Positions 57,580 through 64,000 of a stretch of 64,000 nucleotides of DNA are shown in pieces (positions within the stretch are counted from its first letter, which is position 1; the number at the start of each line of letters is the position of its first letter). The notes beneath the pieces were generated by a model. That model made no database searches. It was given only the letters and a program-made list of their open reading frames with translations, and had not been told where the DNA came from. Origin of the DNA: Stutzerimonas chloritidismutans AW-1 (GTDB lineage: Bacteria; Pseudomonadota; Gammaproteobacteria; Pseudomonadales; Pseudomonadaceae); the NCBI RefSeq assembly GCF_000495915.1, contig NZ_AOFQ01000007.1, positions 1-64,000 of the forward strand, given 5' to 3'. The position numbers were made by a program, and so were the translations under genes.

Positions 57580-58998
57580 TCAGAGCGACTCGAGGAAGCT
57601 CAGCAGCGCGGTACGTTCGTTCTGGTCGTAGCCGAGCACGATCTGGCGCGCCTTTTCGGCCTCGCCGCCGTGCCAGAGTATGGCTTCGAGCAAATTGCGA
57701 GCGCGGCCGTCGTGCAGGAACTGGGTATGCCCGCTGACTGCCTGGGTCAGGCCAATGCCCCACAGCGGTGGCGTGCGCCATTCCCGGCCGTTGGCCTCGA
57801 ACTCGGCGCGGTCATCCGCGAGGCCTTCGCCCATGTCATGCAGCAGCAGGTCGGTGTAGGGGCGAATCAGCTGATTGGCCAACTCCGGTTCCGCGGCGTC
57901 GGCAGCGGTGGTGAACTGTGGCACGTGGCAGCTCTGGCAGCCGGCGCGGTGAAATAGCGTCTTGCCGGCGAGTACCTGTGGGTCGTCGACGTTCCGTCGC
58001 GCAGGTACGCCGAGATTGCGGGTGTAGAACAGCACCTGGGCGAGGATGTCGTCGCTGACTTCCGGCTCGCCGCCGTCCGGCATCGCGCGACACTCGGTCT
58101 GCCGGTCGGTGCAGCTGCTGCCACTGAGCAGACTGGTGGACAGGCCCATATCGTTGAAGAAGGCGTCGGCGTTCTGCTGGTTGAGGCTCGGCTGTCCGGC
58201 CTTCCAGCCGAAGCGGCCAATCACGGTCTGCCGGCTGGTCTGGTCGAAGACCCTGTTCGGGCGGCCGGATATGCCGTCGCCGTTGCGGTCATCGGGGTCG
58301 GCATTGGCCAGCAGCGCTTCTTCGGGAATGGCTTCGAGCAGGCCCAGGCCGATCATCGGTGGCGCGATGCGCAGGGACATCCGGGTTTCCGGATGCATGT
58401 CACCATAGGCCAGGTCGTTCAGTTCGATTTCCGGCCTGCGCAGCTCGACTTCGGTGCCATCGGCGAAGCGCACCTGCTCGGTCGAATAGCGCAGCCGTAC
58501 CTTGCCTTCCGGGGCGACGCCGGGAATCGCCATGTCCTGCAGCTGGCCGCCGTAGCTTGGCTCCGGTGCGATGCCACGTTCTCGGACGACTTCGGCGTGC
58601 TCGGGACCGGCCGGAATGGACAGCCGTACCAGCATCGACACGGCGCTGGTCGCATCGGGTGCCGGCGGATGGCCGCGGCCGTCCTTGATATGGCAGTTCT
58701 GGCAGGCGTTGGTATTCAGCAGCGGGCCAAGACCATCGCGAGCGGTGGTGGATGCCGGGGCGATGACCCAGGGATTTCGGAAGAAGCTGTTGCCGACGCT
58801 GAAGTCGAGTCGACGCATCGGTGCCAGATTGGCCGAAGGCATGGAGTAGGCGTTCTGGTCGAACTTCATCACCGTGGTGCTGCCGCCGGAGAGCGCCTCA
58901 CCAGGTTCGGGCTGGGAGAAAGTCGGTGTTTCAACGTTATCGCAGGCGACCAGGGCCAGAGCCAGCAGCGGGAAGAGGCGGCGAAACAGCGGGCGCAT
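57580..58998 (-). CDS. Di-heme oxidoreductase (DUF1111/DHOR) lipoprotein
   Basis: A 472-residue periplasmic di-heme c-type cytochrome related to the MauG/CcpA peroxidase fold and often called 'thiol oxidoreductase'. It has a lipobox (LVAC, Cys19) and two heme-binding CxxCH motifs, CQNCH (99-103) and CQSCH (354-358). The family motifs NPDDRNGDGISGRPNRV-like (DPDDRNGDGISGRPN) and TPPLWGIG are present. Between two imelysin genes, it may oxidise iron or supply electrons during periplasmic iron handling (inference from context). Confidence 0.92.
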   Translation of the reverse strand: MRPLFRRLFPLLALALVACDNVETPTFSQPEPGEALSGGSTTVMKFDQNAYSMPSANLAPMRRLDFSVGNSFFRNPWVIAPASTTARDGLGPLLNTNACQNCHIKDGRGHPPAPDATSAVSMLVRLSIPAGPEHAEVVRERGIAPEPSYGGQLQDMAIPGVAPEGKVRLRYSTEQVRFADGTEVELRRPEIELNDLAYGDMHPETRMSLRIAPPMIGLGLLEAIPEEALLANADPDDRNGDGISGRPNRVFDQTSRQTVIGRFGWKAGQPSLNQQNADAFFNDMGLSTSLLSGSSCTDRQTECRAMPDGGEPEVSDDILAQVLFYTRNLGVPARRNVDDPQVLAGKTLFHRAGCQSCHVPQFTTAADAAEPELANQLIRPYTDLLLHDMGEGLADDRAEFEANGREWRTPPLWGIGLTQAVSGHTQFLHDGRARNLLEAILWHGGEAEKARQIVLGYDQNERTALLSFLESL

Positions 58999-59126
58999 CG
59001 GAAGTACCTGCAGGGCGGTGAATTAAGCCGCGCAATCTTAGCAGGCTAATCGTAATGGAATAAGAGGGATTTGCATTTGCGCGAGAGGGGCGCGCGCTCT
59101 GGAACCAGGCAGGGGGACAGCGAAAA

Positions 59127-59161
59127 GCCCGACACGGGCGCAACAGCTGCGCCCGTGTCGG
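59127..59161 (-). terminator. Attenuator-like hairpin between imelysin and di-heme genes
   Basis: CCGACACGGGCGC (59129-59141) and GCGCCCGTGTCGG (59149-59161) make a perfect 13-bp stem. On the minus strand GGGCTTTTCG follows, with four T. It begins 6 bases after the first imelysin stop and may reduce transcription of the three downstream genes. Confidence 0.65.
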
Positions 59162-59167
59162 CGCCGA

Positions 59168-60502
59168 TCAGAACTCGTGATCGGCGGTGTCAGGGTTGAG
59201 GTCGCTGATGCCGAGGGCACCGGCGGCCTGCTCGATCGCGGCGGTCTGCTTGACCAGTGCGCCGATGGCATCGCGTACTTTCTGCTGGCCTTCGGTGTTG
59301 TCCGAAGCGATCAGCTGGTCGAAGGCCTCTCCGTTCTTCGCACTTTCAACCAGGACTTGCAGCTTGGCTTCGGTGGTTTCCAGGTCGGTCTTCAGCGTGC
59401 TGTCCACCTCTGGGCTGACGCCCTGAACCAGCGATGCCAGGCTTGGACCGGTCAACGTAGTGCCGTCGACGCGCTTGTACTCGCCGAGGTAGACGTTGCG
59501 AACGCCACGGGCATTGAAGAAGTGCGAGTTGTGGGTGTTGTCGCTGAAGCAGTCGTGCTCGTCTTCGGTGGAGTTGGCTTCCAGAGCGACTTTCATGCGC
59601 TCGCCAGCCAGTTCGCCGAGGGACAGGCTCCCCATGCCGAAGAACATCTTGCGCAGGCCGTTTTCCGCGGTATCGGCTTCGAGGCTGGCGCGGTAGTTCT
59701 CGGCATTCGGCTGCCACTGCTCGACCATTTCCTGCAGGTCGCTGACCAGCAGTTCGGTCGCGACTTTCAGGTAGGTGCGGCGGCGGTCGCAGTTGTCGCC
59801 GGTGCAGCCTTCGCCTTCCACGTAGTCGGTGTAGGGCCGCTCGCCGGCACCTGGGCCTGTGCCATTGAGGTCCTGGCCCCAGAGCAGGAACTCGATCGCG
59901 TGGTAGCCAGTGGCGACGTTCGCTTCGGAGCCGGCCAGTTCGTTGAGGCTGGCCAGCAGCTCGGCGTTGATTTCGCTGGTGTCGACCTTGTCTTCGCCAA
60001 TCTGCAGTTCGCTGTTGGCGATGATATTGGCTGTGGCGCCCGGGTTGCCGAGGGCGTGCTGGTAGTCGCCCTCGATGTAATCGATCAGGCCCTCATCGAG
60101 CGGCCAGGCATTGAGCTGACCTTCCCAGTCATCCACCACGGCGTTGCCGAAGCGGAAGACCTCGGTCTGCATGTAGGGAACGCGGGCCGCCAGCCAGGCC
60201 TGACGCGCGGCCTGCAGGGTCTCTTCGCTGGGGTTGGCGAGGAGGGCGTCGACAGCTTCCTGCAGTTTCACGCCGGTGGCGTGGGCATCGCTGAATACCG
60301 CCAGCGCCAGATCGGCGTAGTGGCTGACGACTGCCTTGGCCGCTTTCTCATCGGGCGCCTGCGCCTTTTCCGCTGGCACGCTTTCGGTAGTGCTTTGCGG
60401 GGCAGCAGTCTGGTTCGCGGGGGTCTTGTCCTCACCGCAACCGGCGAGTGAGATGGCCACAGCGAGGAGGCTGGCGGTTGCCCAGATGGGGGTGCGTAGC
60501 AT
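59168..60502 (-). CDS. Imelysin-family iron-regulated lipoprotein (IrpA/IcmP-like)
   Basis: A 444-residue imelysin lipoprotein (lipobox SLAGC, Cys22) with the intact GxHxxE signature (G199-Y-H-A-I-E204, followed by FLLWGQD). In P. aeruginosa the gene at this place is icmP (PA4370), described as an insulin-cleaving outer-membrane metalloproteinase, while the family as a whole is connected with iron uptake (IrpA). Four cysteines occur in pairs (GEGCTGDNCDRRR region). It is the first gene of a four-gene leftward cassette and has a Fur-like box upstream. Confidence 0.92.
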   Translation of the reverse strand: MLRTPIWATASLLAVAISLAGCGEDKTPANQTAAPQSTTESVPAEKAQAPDEKAAKAVVSHYADLALAVFSDAHATGVKLQEAVDALLANPSEETLQAARQAWLAARVPYMQTEVFRFGNAVVDDWEGQLNAWPLDEGLIDYIEGDYQHALGNPGATANIIANSELQIGEDKVDTSEINAELLASLNELAGSEANVATGYHAIEFLLWGQDLNGTGPGAGERPYTDYVEGEGCTGDNCDRRRTYLKVATELLVSDLQEMVEQWQPNAENYRASLEADTAENGLRKMFFGMGSLSLGELAGERMKVALEANSTEDEHDCFSDNTHNSHFFNARGVRNVYLGEYKRVDGTTLTGPSLASLVQGVSPEVDSTLKTDLETTEAKLQVLVESAKNGEAFDQLIASDNTEGQQKVRDAIGALVKQTAAIEQAAGALGISDLNPDTADHEF

Positions 60503-60563
60503 GTGCGGGTTCCTTTGCGTGCGAGTGAACGAAGCCGAGGGCTGCTCGGAAGCCGTCAATAAT

Positions 60564-60582
60564 GCGAAAGATTTTCATTTTG
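60564..60582 (-). promoter_or_regulatory. Fur-box candidate upstream of the imelysin cassette
   Basis: Read on the minus strand, CAAAATGAAAATCTTTCGC agrees with the 19-base Fur consensus GATAATGATAATCATTATC at 13 positions. It ends 61 bases before the start of the first imelysin gene. Iron repression would fit the cassette. Confidence 0.55.
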
Positions 60583-60632
60583 TGCAAAGCCAATGCGTGC
60601 ACAGGCTCTCTCTTCCGTTTCGGTGCAGCCGG

Positions 60633-60638
60633 TAGAAT
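60633..60638 (+). promoter_or_regulatory. Possible -10 element of lemA
   Basis: TAGAAT 36 bases before the lemA ATG; the -35 region is poor. It is in the region shared with the divergent imelysin promoter. Confidence 0.3.
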
Positions 60639-60674
60639 GCTGGCGTTCTGACGGCCTTTGTCCCTGGAGATGCT

Positions 60675-61247
60675 ATGAGCCTGAGCGCGGTGGTTGTGCT
60701 GGTTGTGCTGTTTCTCGTCGCCGCTTACGCGGTGATTCTCTACAACGGGCTGGTGCGTCTGAAGCATGGCGTCGGCAAGGCCTGGGCCAATATCGACGTG
60801 CTGCTGCGTCAGCGCCATGAAGAGTTGCCCAAGCTGGTGGAGACCTGCCGGCAGTACATGCAGCATGAACGCAATACGCTGGAGCAGGTGATCAGTGCGC
60901 GCAATGCCGTGTCCAGCGCGCGGGAGCAGGGCGATGTGAGTGCGCTGGGGCAAGCCGAAACCGGTCTGCGTGCTGGCCTCGGGCGGCTGTTCGCGCTGGC
61001 CGAGAACTACCCCGAGCTCAAGGCCAACGAGAGTTTCCGCCATCTGCAGCAGCGCATCAGCGGACTGGAAAGCGGAATCGCCGATCGCCGTGAGCTGTAC
61101 AACGAGGCGGTCAACCTGAACAACGTGCGCATCGAGCAATTCCCCGATGTACTGCTGGCGCGGACGTTCGGTTTCAAGGAGGCTGCCCTGCTGCAGTTCA
61201 GCGAGGCGGAGAAGGCCGACGTCGATCTCAAGGCGCTGTTCGGCTGA
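60675..61247 (+). CDS. lemA: LemA-family protein
   Basis: A 190-residue LemA protein: one N-terminal TM helix (VVVLVVLFLVAAYAVILYNG) and a helical-bundle domain with the family stretches LPKLVETCRQYMQHE, ARNAVSSA and YNEAVNLNNVRIEQFPDVLLA. LemA is of unknown function and often pairs with an E3-like/GIDE or TPM membrane protein. GGAGA precedes the ATG. The next gene starts 1 base after its stop, so both form an operon. Confidence 0.92.
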   Translation: MSLSAVVVLVVLFLVAAYAVILYNGLVRLKHGVGKAWANIDVLLRQRHEELPKLVETCRQYMQHERNTLEQVISARNAVSSAREQGDVSALGQAETGLRAGLGRLFALAENYPELKANESFRHLQQRISGLESGIADRRELYNEAVNLNNVRIEQFPDVLLARTFGFKEAALLQFSEAEKADVDLKALFG

Positions 61248-61248
61248 A

Positions 61249-62142
61249 ATGCATCCGGGCCAGGTTTTCACACTCATTCTCGCCGCCGCGCTTTGCGTCG
61301 GCGGGGCGTGGATCTGCATCGGTCGCTGGTCGCGTGCCCGTCATTTGCTCGATACCCCGACTTCTCGCATTCGCTCGGCAGCCCAGGGGTATGTCGAGCT
61401 GGTTGGCGTGCTACGCGAGCTGATGGTGCCGCAACCGATGGCGCCGCTGACCGGCGAGCGCTGCCTGTGGTGGCGCTACCGTATCGAGGAGTACCGTTCC
61501 AACGGCAAGCGCAGCAGCTGGAGTGTGGTCGAACGCGGCGTCAGTGAAGCCTGGCTGCGCCTGGCCGATGCCACCGGCGAATGCCTGATCGACCCGCGTG
61601 GCGCGGAGGTCCATCCCGCCTTCCGCAAGGTCTGGACCGGCGATCTGCGCCACCCGCGCGGTGTCGCTCCGAGTGGCTGGGTCGGCCTGTTCAGCATCGG
61701 CAAGCGCTATCGCTACACCGAGGAACGTCTGCACGAGGGTGAACCGCTTTACGCACTCGGTGATTTCCGCACGAGCGGCGGCGGGCGACAGGGCCTCGAC
61801 CTGCAATCCGCCAAGCGCGACGTGATCCGTCAGTGGAAGGGGGATTTCGCCGGCCTGCTGCAGCGTTTCGACAGCAACGCCGACGGTCAGCTCGACGAGC
61901 AGGAGTGGAGTCGCGTACGCCTGGCGGCGCGCCTCGAGGCGGAAGATCGGCATCGCGAGAGCAGCGCCGCGCCGGCATTGCACCAGCTGGGGCAGCCCGG
62001 GGAGGCGCTGCCTTTCGTACTGTCCAGCCACGGTGAGGAAGTGCTCACGCAGCGCTTCTACTGGCAGGCCGCCGGTGGTGCACTGATGTGCCTGGCTGGC
62101 GCCGTCTGGCTGGCGTCGCAGCTGGGTGTGACGGCCTGGTAA
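61249..62142 (+). CDS. GIDE-like membrane protein with EF-hand loop
   Basis: A 297-residue protein with a TM helix near each end (about 6-25 and 274-295) and a middle domain that has the outline of the GIDE domain (GYVELVGVLREL, PLTGERCLWWRYRIEEY, WLRLADATGECLIDPRGAEV). At 208-219 it has a complete EF-hand loop, DSNADGQLDEQE, with ligands at 1, 3, 5, 9 and 12. Nothing like a RING finger is present. It is directly coupled to lemA, with which related proteins recur; the biochemical role is unknown. Confidence 0.8.
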   Translation: MHPGQVFTLILAAALCVGGAWICIGRWSRARHLLDTPTSRIRSAAQGYVELVGVLRELMVPQPMAPLTGERCLWWRYRIEEYRSNGKRSSWSVVERGVSEAWLRLADATGECLIDPRGAEVHPAFRKVWTGDLRHPRGVAPSGWVGLFSIGKRYRYTEERLHEGEPLYALGDFRTSGGGRQGLDLQSAKRDVIRQWKGDFAGLLQRFDSNADGQLDEQEWSRVRLAARLEAEDRHRESSAAPALHQLGQPGEALPFVLSSHGEEVLTQRFYWQAAGGALMCLAGAVWLASQLGVTAW

Positions 62143-62152
62143 ACCGGCCGGC

Positions 62153-62836
62153 TCAGCGCTTGCGTTTTTCGGCGATCCAGATCGTATGCCGGGTGCCGCG
62201 GTTGCCGTGGGCGAACACCTGCACTTCTTCGGCCTTGAAGCCGGCCTTGGCGAGCTTGTCGGAAAAGGCGCGGTCGGCGCTGGCCGACCAGACCGCGAGG
62301 ATGCCGGACGGGCGCAACGCGCGGGCGCAGGCGTTGAGGCCGTCAGCCGAGTACAGCCAACTGTTGCTCTTCTGCGTCAGTCCCTCGGGACCGTTGTCGA
62401 CGTCCAGCATGATCGCATCGAAGCCCTGGGCTTGATCCCGCAGTAACTCGGCGACGTCCTGGTTCAGCACCCGGGCGCGGGCATCGCGCAGCGGATTGCC
62501 GGACTTCTCGCCGAGTGCACCGCGGTTCCACTCGATCACCCCTGGCACCAGTTCGGCGACCAGCACCTCGGCGTCCGGCCCGAGATGGCGCAACGCAGAA
62601 GCGAGGGTAAAGCCCATCCCCAACCCACCGATCAATACGCGGGCCTGCGACCGTGCGGCGATCCGTTTGCAGGGAATCTCCGCCAGCGCGTCCTCTGAGC
62701 CATGGGTGCGGGTGTTCATCAGCTGATTGCCGTTTCCGCCCTGGATCTTGATGACGAAGTCATCGCCATATTCGAACAGGCACAAGGCGCCGCCAGTGGG
62801 AATGGCGGCGGTATCCAAGAGTACGAAGCGTTTCAT
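62153..62836 (-). CDS. Spermidine-synthase-like class I methyltransferase-fold protein
   Basis: A 227-residue Rossmann-fold protein. The SAM-binding motif RVLIGGLGMGFTLASAL (about 66-82), an acidic residue at the end of the next strand (VLVAELVPGVIEWN) and FDAIMLDVDNGPEGL are those of spermidine/putrescine synthase-like proteins. The N-terminal tetramerisation strands of true SpeE are shortened, so a methyltransferase or a polyamine-related enzyme is equally possible. It is convergent with the GIDE-like gene and separated from bifA by about 130 bases. Confidence 0.8.
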   Translation of the reverse strand: MKRFVLLDTAAIPTGGALCLFEYGDDFVIKIQGGNGNQLMNTRTHGSEDALAEIPCKRIAARSQARVLIGGLGMGFTLASALRHLGPDAEVLVAELVPGVIEWNRGALGEKSGNPLRDARARVLNQDVAELLRDQAQGFDAIMLDVDNGPEGLTQKSNSWLYSADGLNACARALRPSGILAVWSASADRAFSDKLAKAGFKAEEVQVFAHGNRGTRHTIWIAEKRKR

Positions 62837-62968
62837 CGGGGACTCGTTGTAGGCGCGGGCGATAAAAGGCTGGAAGTGTGGCCCATGTGCTCATGACTGG
62901 CCAGCGCCAGGGGGCAAGTGCGGGGGGCGATTCAAGGCGGCGATGCGCGCCAGCGGCGCGCTGTCGGG

Positions 62969-64000
62969 CTAGCGCAGCTCGGAATTGACTGCCCGATCGA
63001 ATGGTGTCGACTGGCGCAGCAGCAGGTCGAGATCGCGGGCGGGCAGCGGCTTGCTGTAATAGTAGCCCTGGCCTTCCTGGCAACCTTCGGCGATCAGATA
63101 GGCTTCCTGCTCCGGTGTTTCGACGCCCTCGGCGATCACCGTCATGCCGAGGCTTTTGCCCAGCTGGATGACCGCGCGCACGATGGTCGCGCCCTCGTCC
63201 TGGCCGATGTCCTGGACGAAGCTCTTGTCGATCTTGATCTTGTCCAGCGGCAGGCTCTTGAGATAACTCAGCGAGGAGTAACCGGTACCGAAATCGTCGA
63301 TCGCGATCAGCGCGCCGGAGCGCCGCAGGCTGTGCAGGTTGTGCGCTGCCGCGTCGATGTCTTCCATCAGCCCCGTCTCGGTCACCTCCAGTTCGAGGGT
63401 TTCGGCCGGCAACTGGTGCTTCTGCAGCAGCTCGCCGATCATTTGCGGTAGCTGCGGGTGGCGCAGTTGTACGGTGGAAAGATTCACCGCAACGCGCAGA
63501 CCGGTGTAGCCCTCGGCATGCCACTGCCGCAGCTGGCTGCAGGCCTGATCAAGCACCCATTTGCCGATCTCGATGATGCTGCCGTTCTGCTCCGCCAGCG
63601 GGATGAACAGATCCGGTGGGACCAGCTTGCCCTGGGGGTGTTTCCAGCGGATCAGTGCCTCGACGCCGGTGATGCGGTTCTGGCGGTAGTCGACCTGGGG
63701 CTGGTAGACCAGATGGAACTCGTTGCGCTTGAGCGCTTCGCTGAGATCCTTTTCCAGCTCCCGACGGGCGCGCATCTCGCTATCGATGCTGGCGACATAG
63801 AACTGGTAGCGGTTGCGCGAGCGGCTCTTTGCCAGCGTCATGGTCTGCTCGGCCTTTTGCAGCAGCTTTTCGGTATTGTCGCCATCTTCTGGGTACAGCG
63901 TGATGCCGATGGTGGCGCGCAACCGAATCGGGTCGCCGTCGAACTCGATCGGGGTTTCCAGATCGTCCAGCAGCGCCTGGGCCAACTCGGCGGCATCGTA
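62969..64000 (-). CDS. bifA: c-di-GMP phosphodiesterase BifA, C-terminal part (cut by window edge)
   Basis: The last 343 residues of a GGDEF-EAL protein; the 5' part is beyond base 64000. The visible start is the end of a GGDEF domain (ATIGITLYPEDGDNTEKLLQ, AEQTMTLAKSRSRNRYQFY), followed by a full EAL domain: GVEALIRWKHP, NLSTVQLRHP, LELEVTETGLM, IDDFGTGYSSLSYL, KIDKSF and AEGVET. All residues expected for metal binding and c-di-GMP hydrolysis seem present. BifA in P. aeruginosa (PA4367) degrades c-di-GMP and inversely controls biofilm and swarming; identity rests on the remembered position beside lemA and mexVW. Confidence 0.82.
   Translation of the reverse strand, partial: YDAAELAQALLDDLETPIEFDGDPIRLRATIGITLYPEDGDNTEKLLQKAEQTMTLAKSRSRNRYQFYVASIDSEMRARRELEKDLSEALKRNEFHLVYQPQVDYRQNRITGVEALIRWKHPQGKLVPPDLFIPLAEQNGSIIEIGKWVLDQACSQLRQWHAEGYTGLRVAVNLSTVQLRHPQLPQMIGELLQKHQLPAETLELEVTETGLMEDIDAAAHNLHSLRRSGALIAIDDFGTGYSSLSYLKSLPLDKIKIDKSFVQDIGQDEGATIVRAVIQLGKSLGMTVIAEGVETPEQEAYLIAEGCQEGQGYYYSKPLPARDLDLLLRQSTPFDRAVNSELR

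Overview
The window is a GC-rich stretch of a gammaproteobacterial chromosome, most likely Pseudomonas in the broad sense and probably the P. stutzeri (Stutzerimonas) group. Basis: the encoded proteins look pseudomonad throughout, and the gene order matches two P. aeruginosa PAO1 blocks as I remember them, about PA4668-PA4645 (lolB to hpt) and about PA4404-PA4367 (dciA/secA to bifA). No database was consulted; the assignment rests on motif reading and remembered synteny.

Layout. (1) 1-7.1 kb: lolB (cut by the window edge) and a TPR lipoprotein run leftward, divergent from hemA-prfA-prmC-moeB-murI, which links tetrapyrrole synthesis, translation termination (PrmC methylates the release factor made by prfA), sulfur-carrier activation and peptidoglycan precursor supply. 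(2) 7.1-10.8 kb: the lipid A deacylase pagL, a Cys-cluster protein, and base salvage genes uraA, upp and hpt. (3) 10.8-19.4 kb: an accessory DUF1302-DUF1329 envelope pair and a MalT-type LuxR regulator, separated by a 1,923-bp group II intron. (4) 19.5-27.4 kb: DUF3509, SOS gene yebG, a small membrane protein, dciA, secA, argJ, a glutathione transferase and a Nudix-ThiE fusion. (5) 27.4-31.9 kb: ahpCF behind an OxyR-like site, then DUF3182 overlapping an alpha/beta hydrolase. (6) 31.9-37.5 kb, leftward: a response regulator with a dead GGDEF domain, panE, a hybrid-free sensor kinase, a cobalamin adenosyltransferase and a channel-like membrane protein. (7) 37.6-44.6 kb: yajQ, mscS, ampG, an alkyltransferase-like protein, DUF481, an SDR, a HugZ-type protein and fxsA. 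(8) 44.6-48.8 kb: groES-groEL behind a heat-shock-like promoter, followed by a second, apparently identical copy of the intron. (9) 48.8-64 kb: mexVW, a chemoreceptor, a four-gene imelysin/di-heme iron cassette with a Fur-like box, a lemA/GIDE-like pair, a spermidine-synthase-like methyltransferase and the 3' part of bifA.

Most of the window is conserved core genome. The most distinctive element is the pair of identical bacterial class C group II introns in direct orientation 32,213 bp apart, each sitting one to three bases after the T-run of an intrinsic terminator (after DUF1329 and after groEL). Other points of interest are regulatory sites that agree with the genes they precede (LexA/yebG, OxyR/ahpC, Fur/imelysin), domain degeneracies (NESQF in place of GGDEF, a ThiE domain without its usual active-site residues, an imelysin without the signature His), a perfect EF-hand loop in the LemA partner, and the little-known DUF3182-hydrolase pair. 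I saw no tRNA, rRNA, CRISPR array, prophage or integron.
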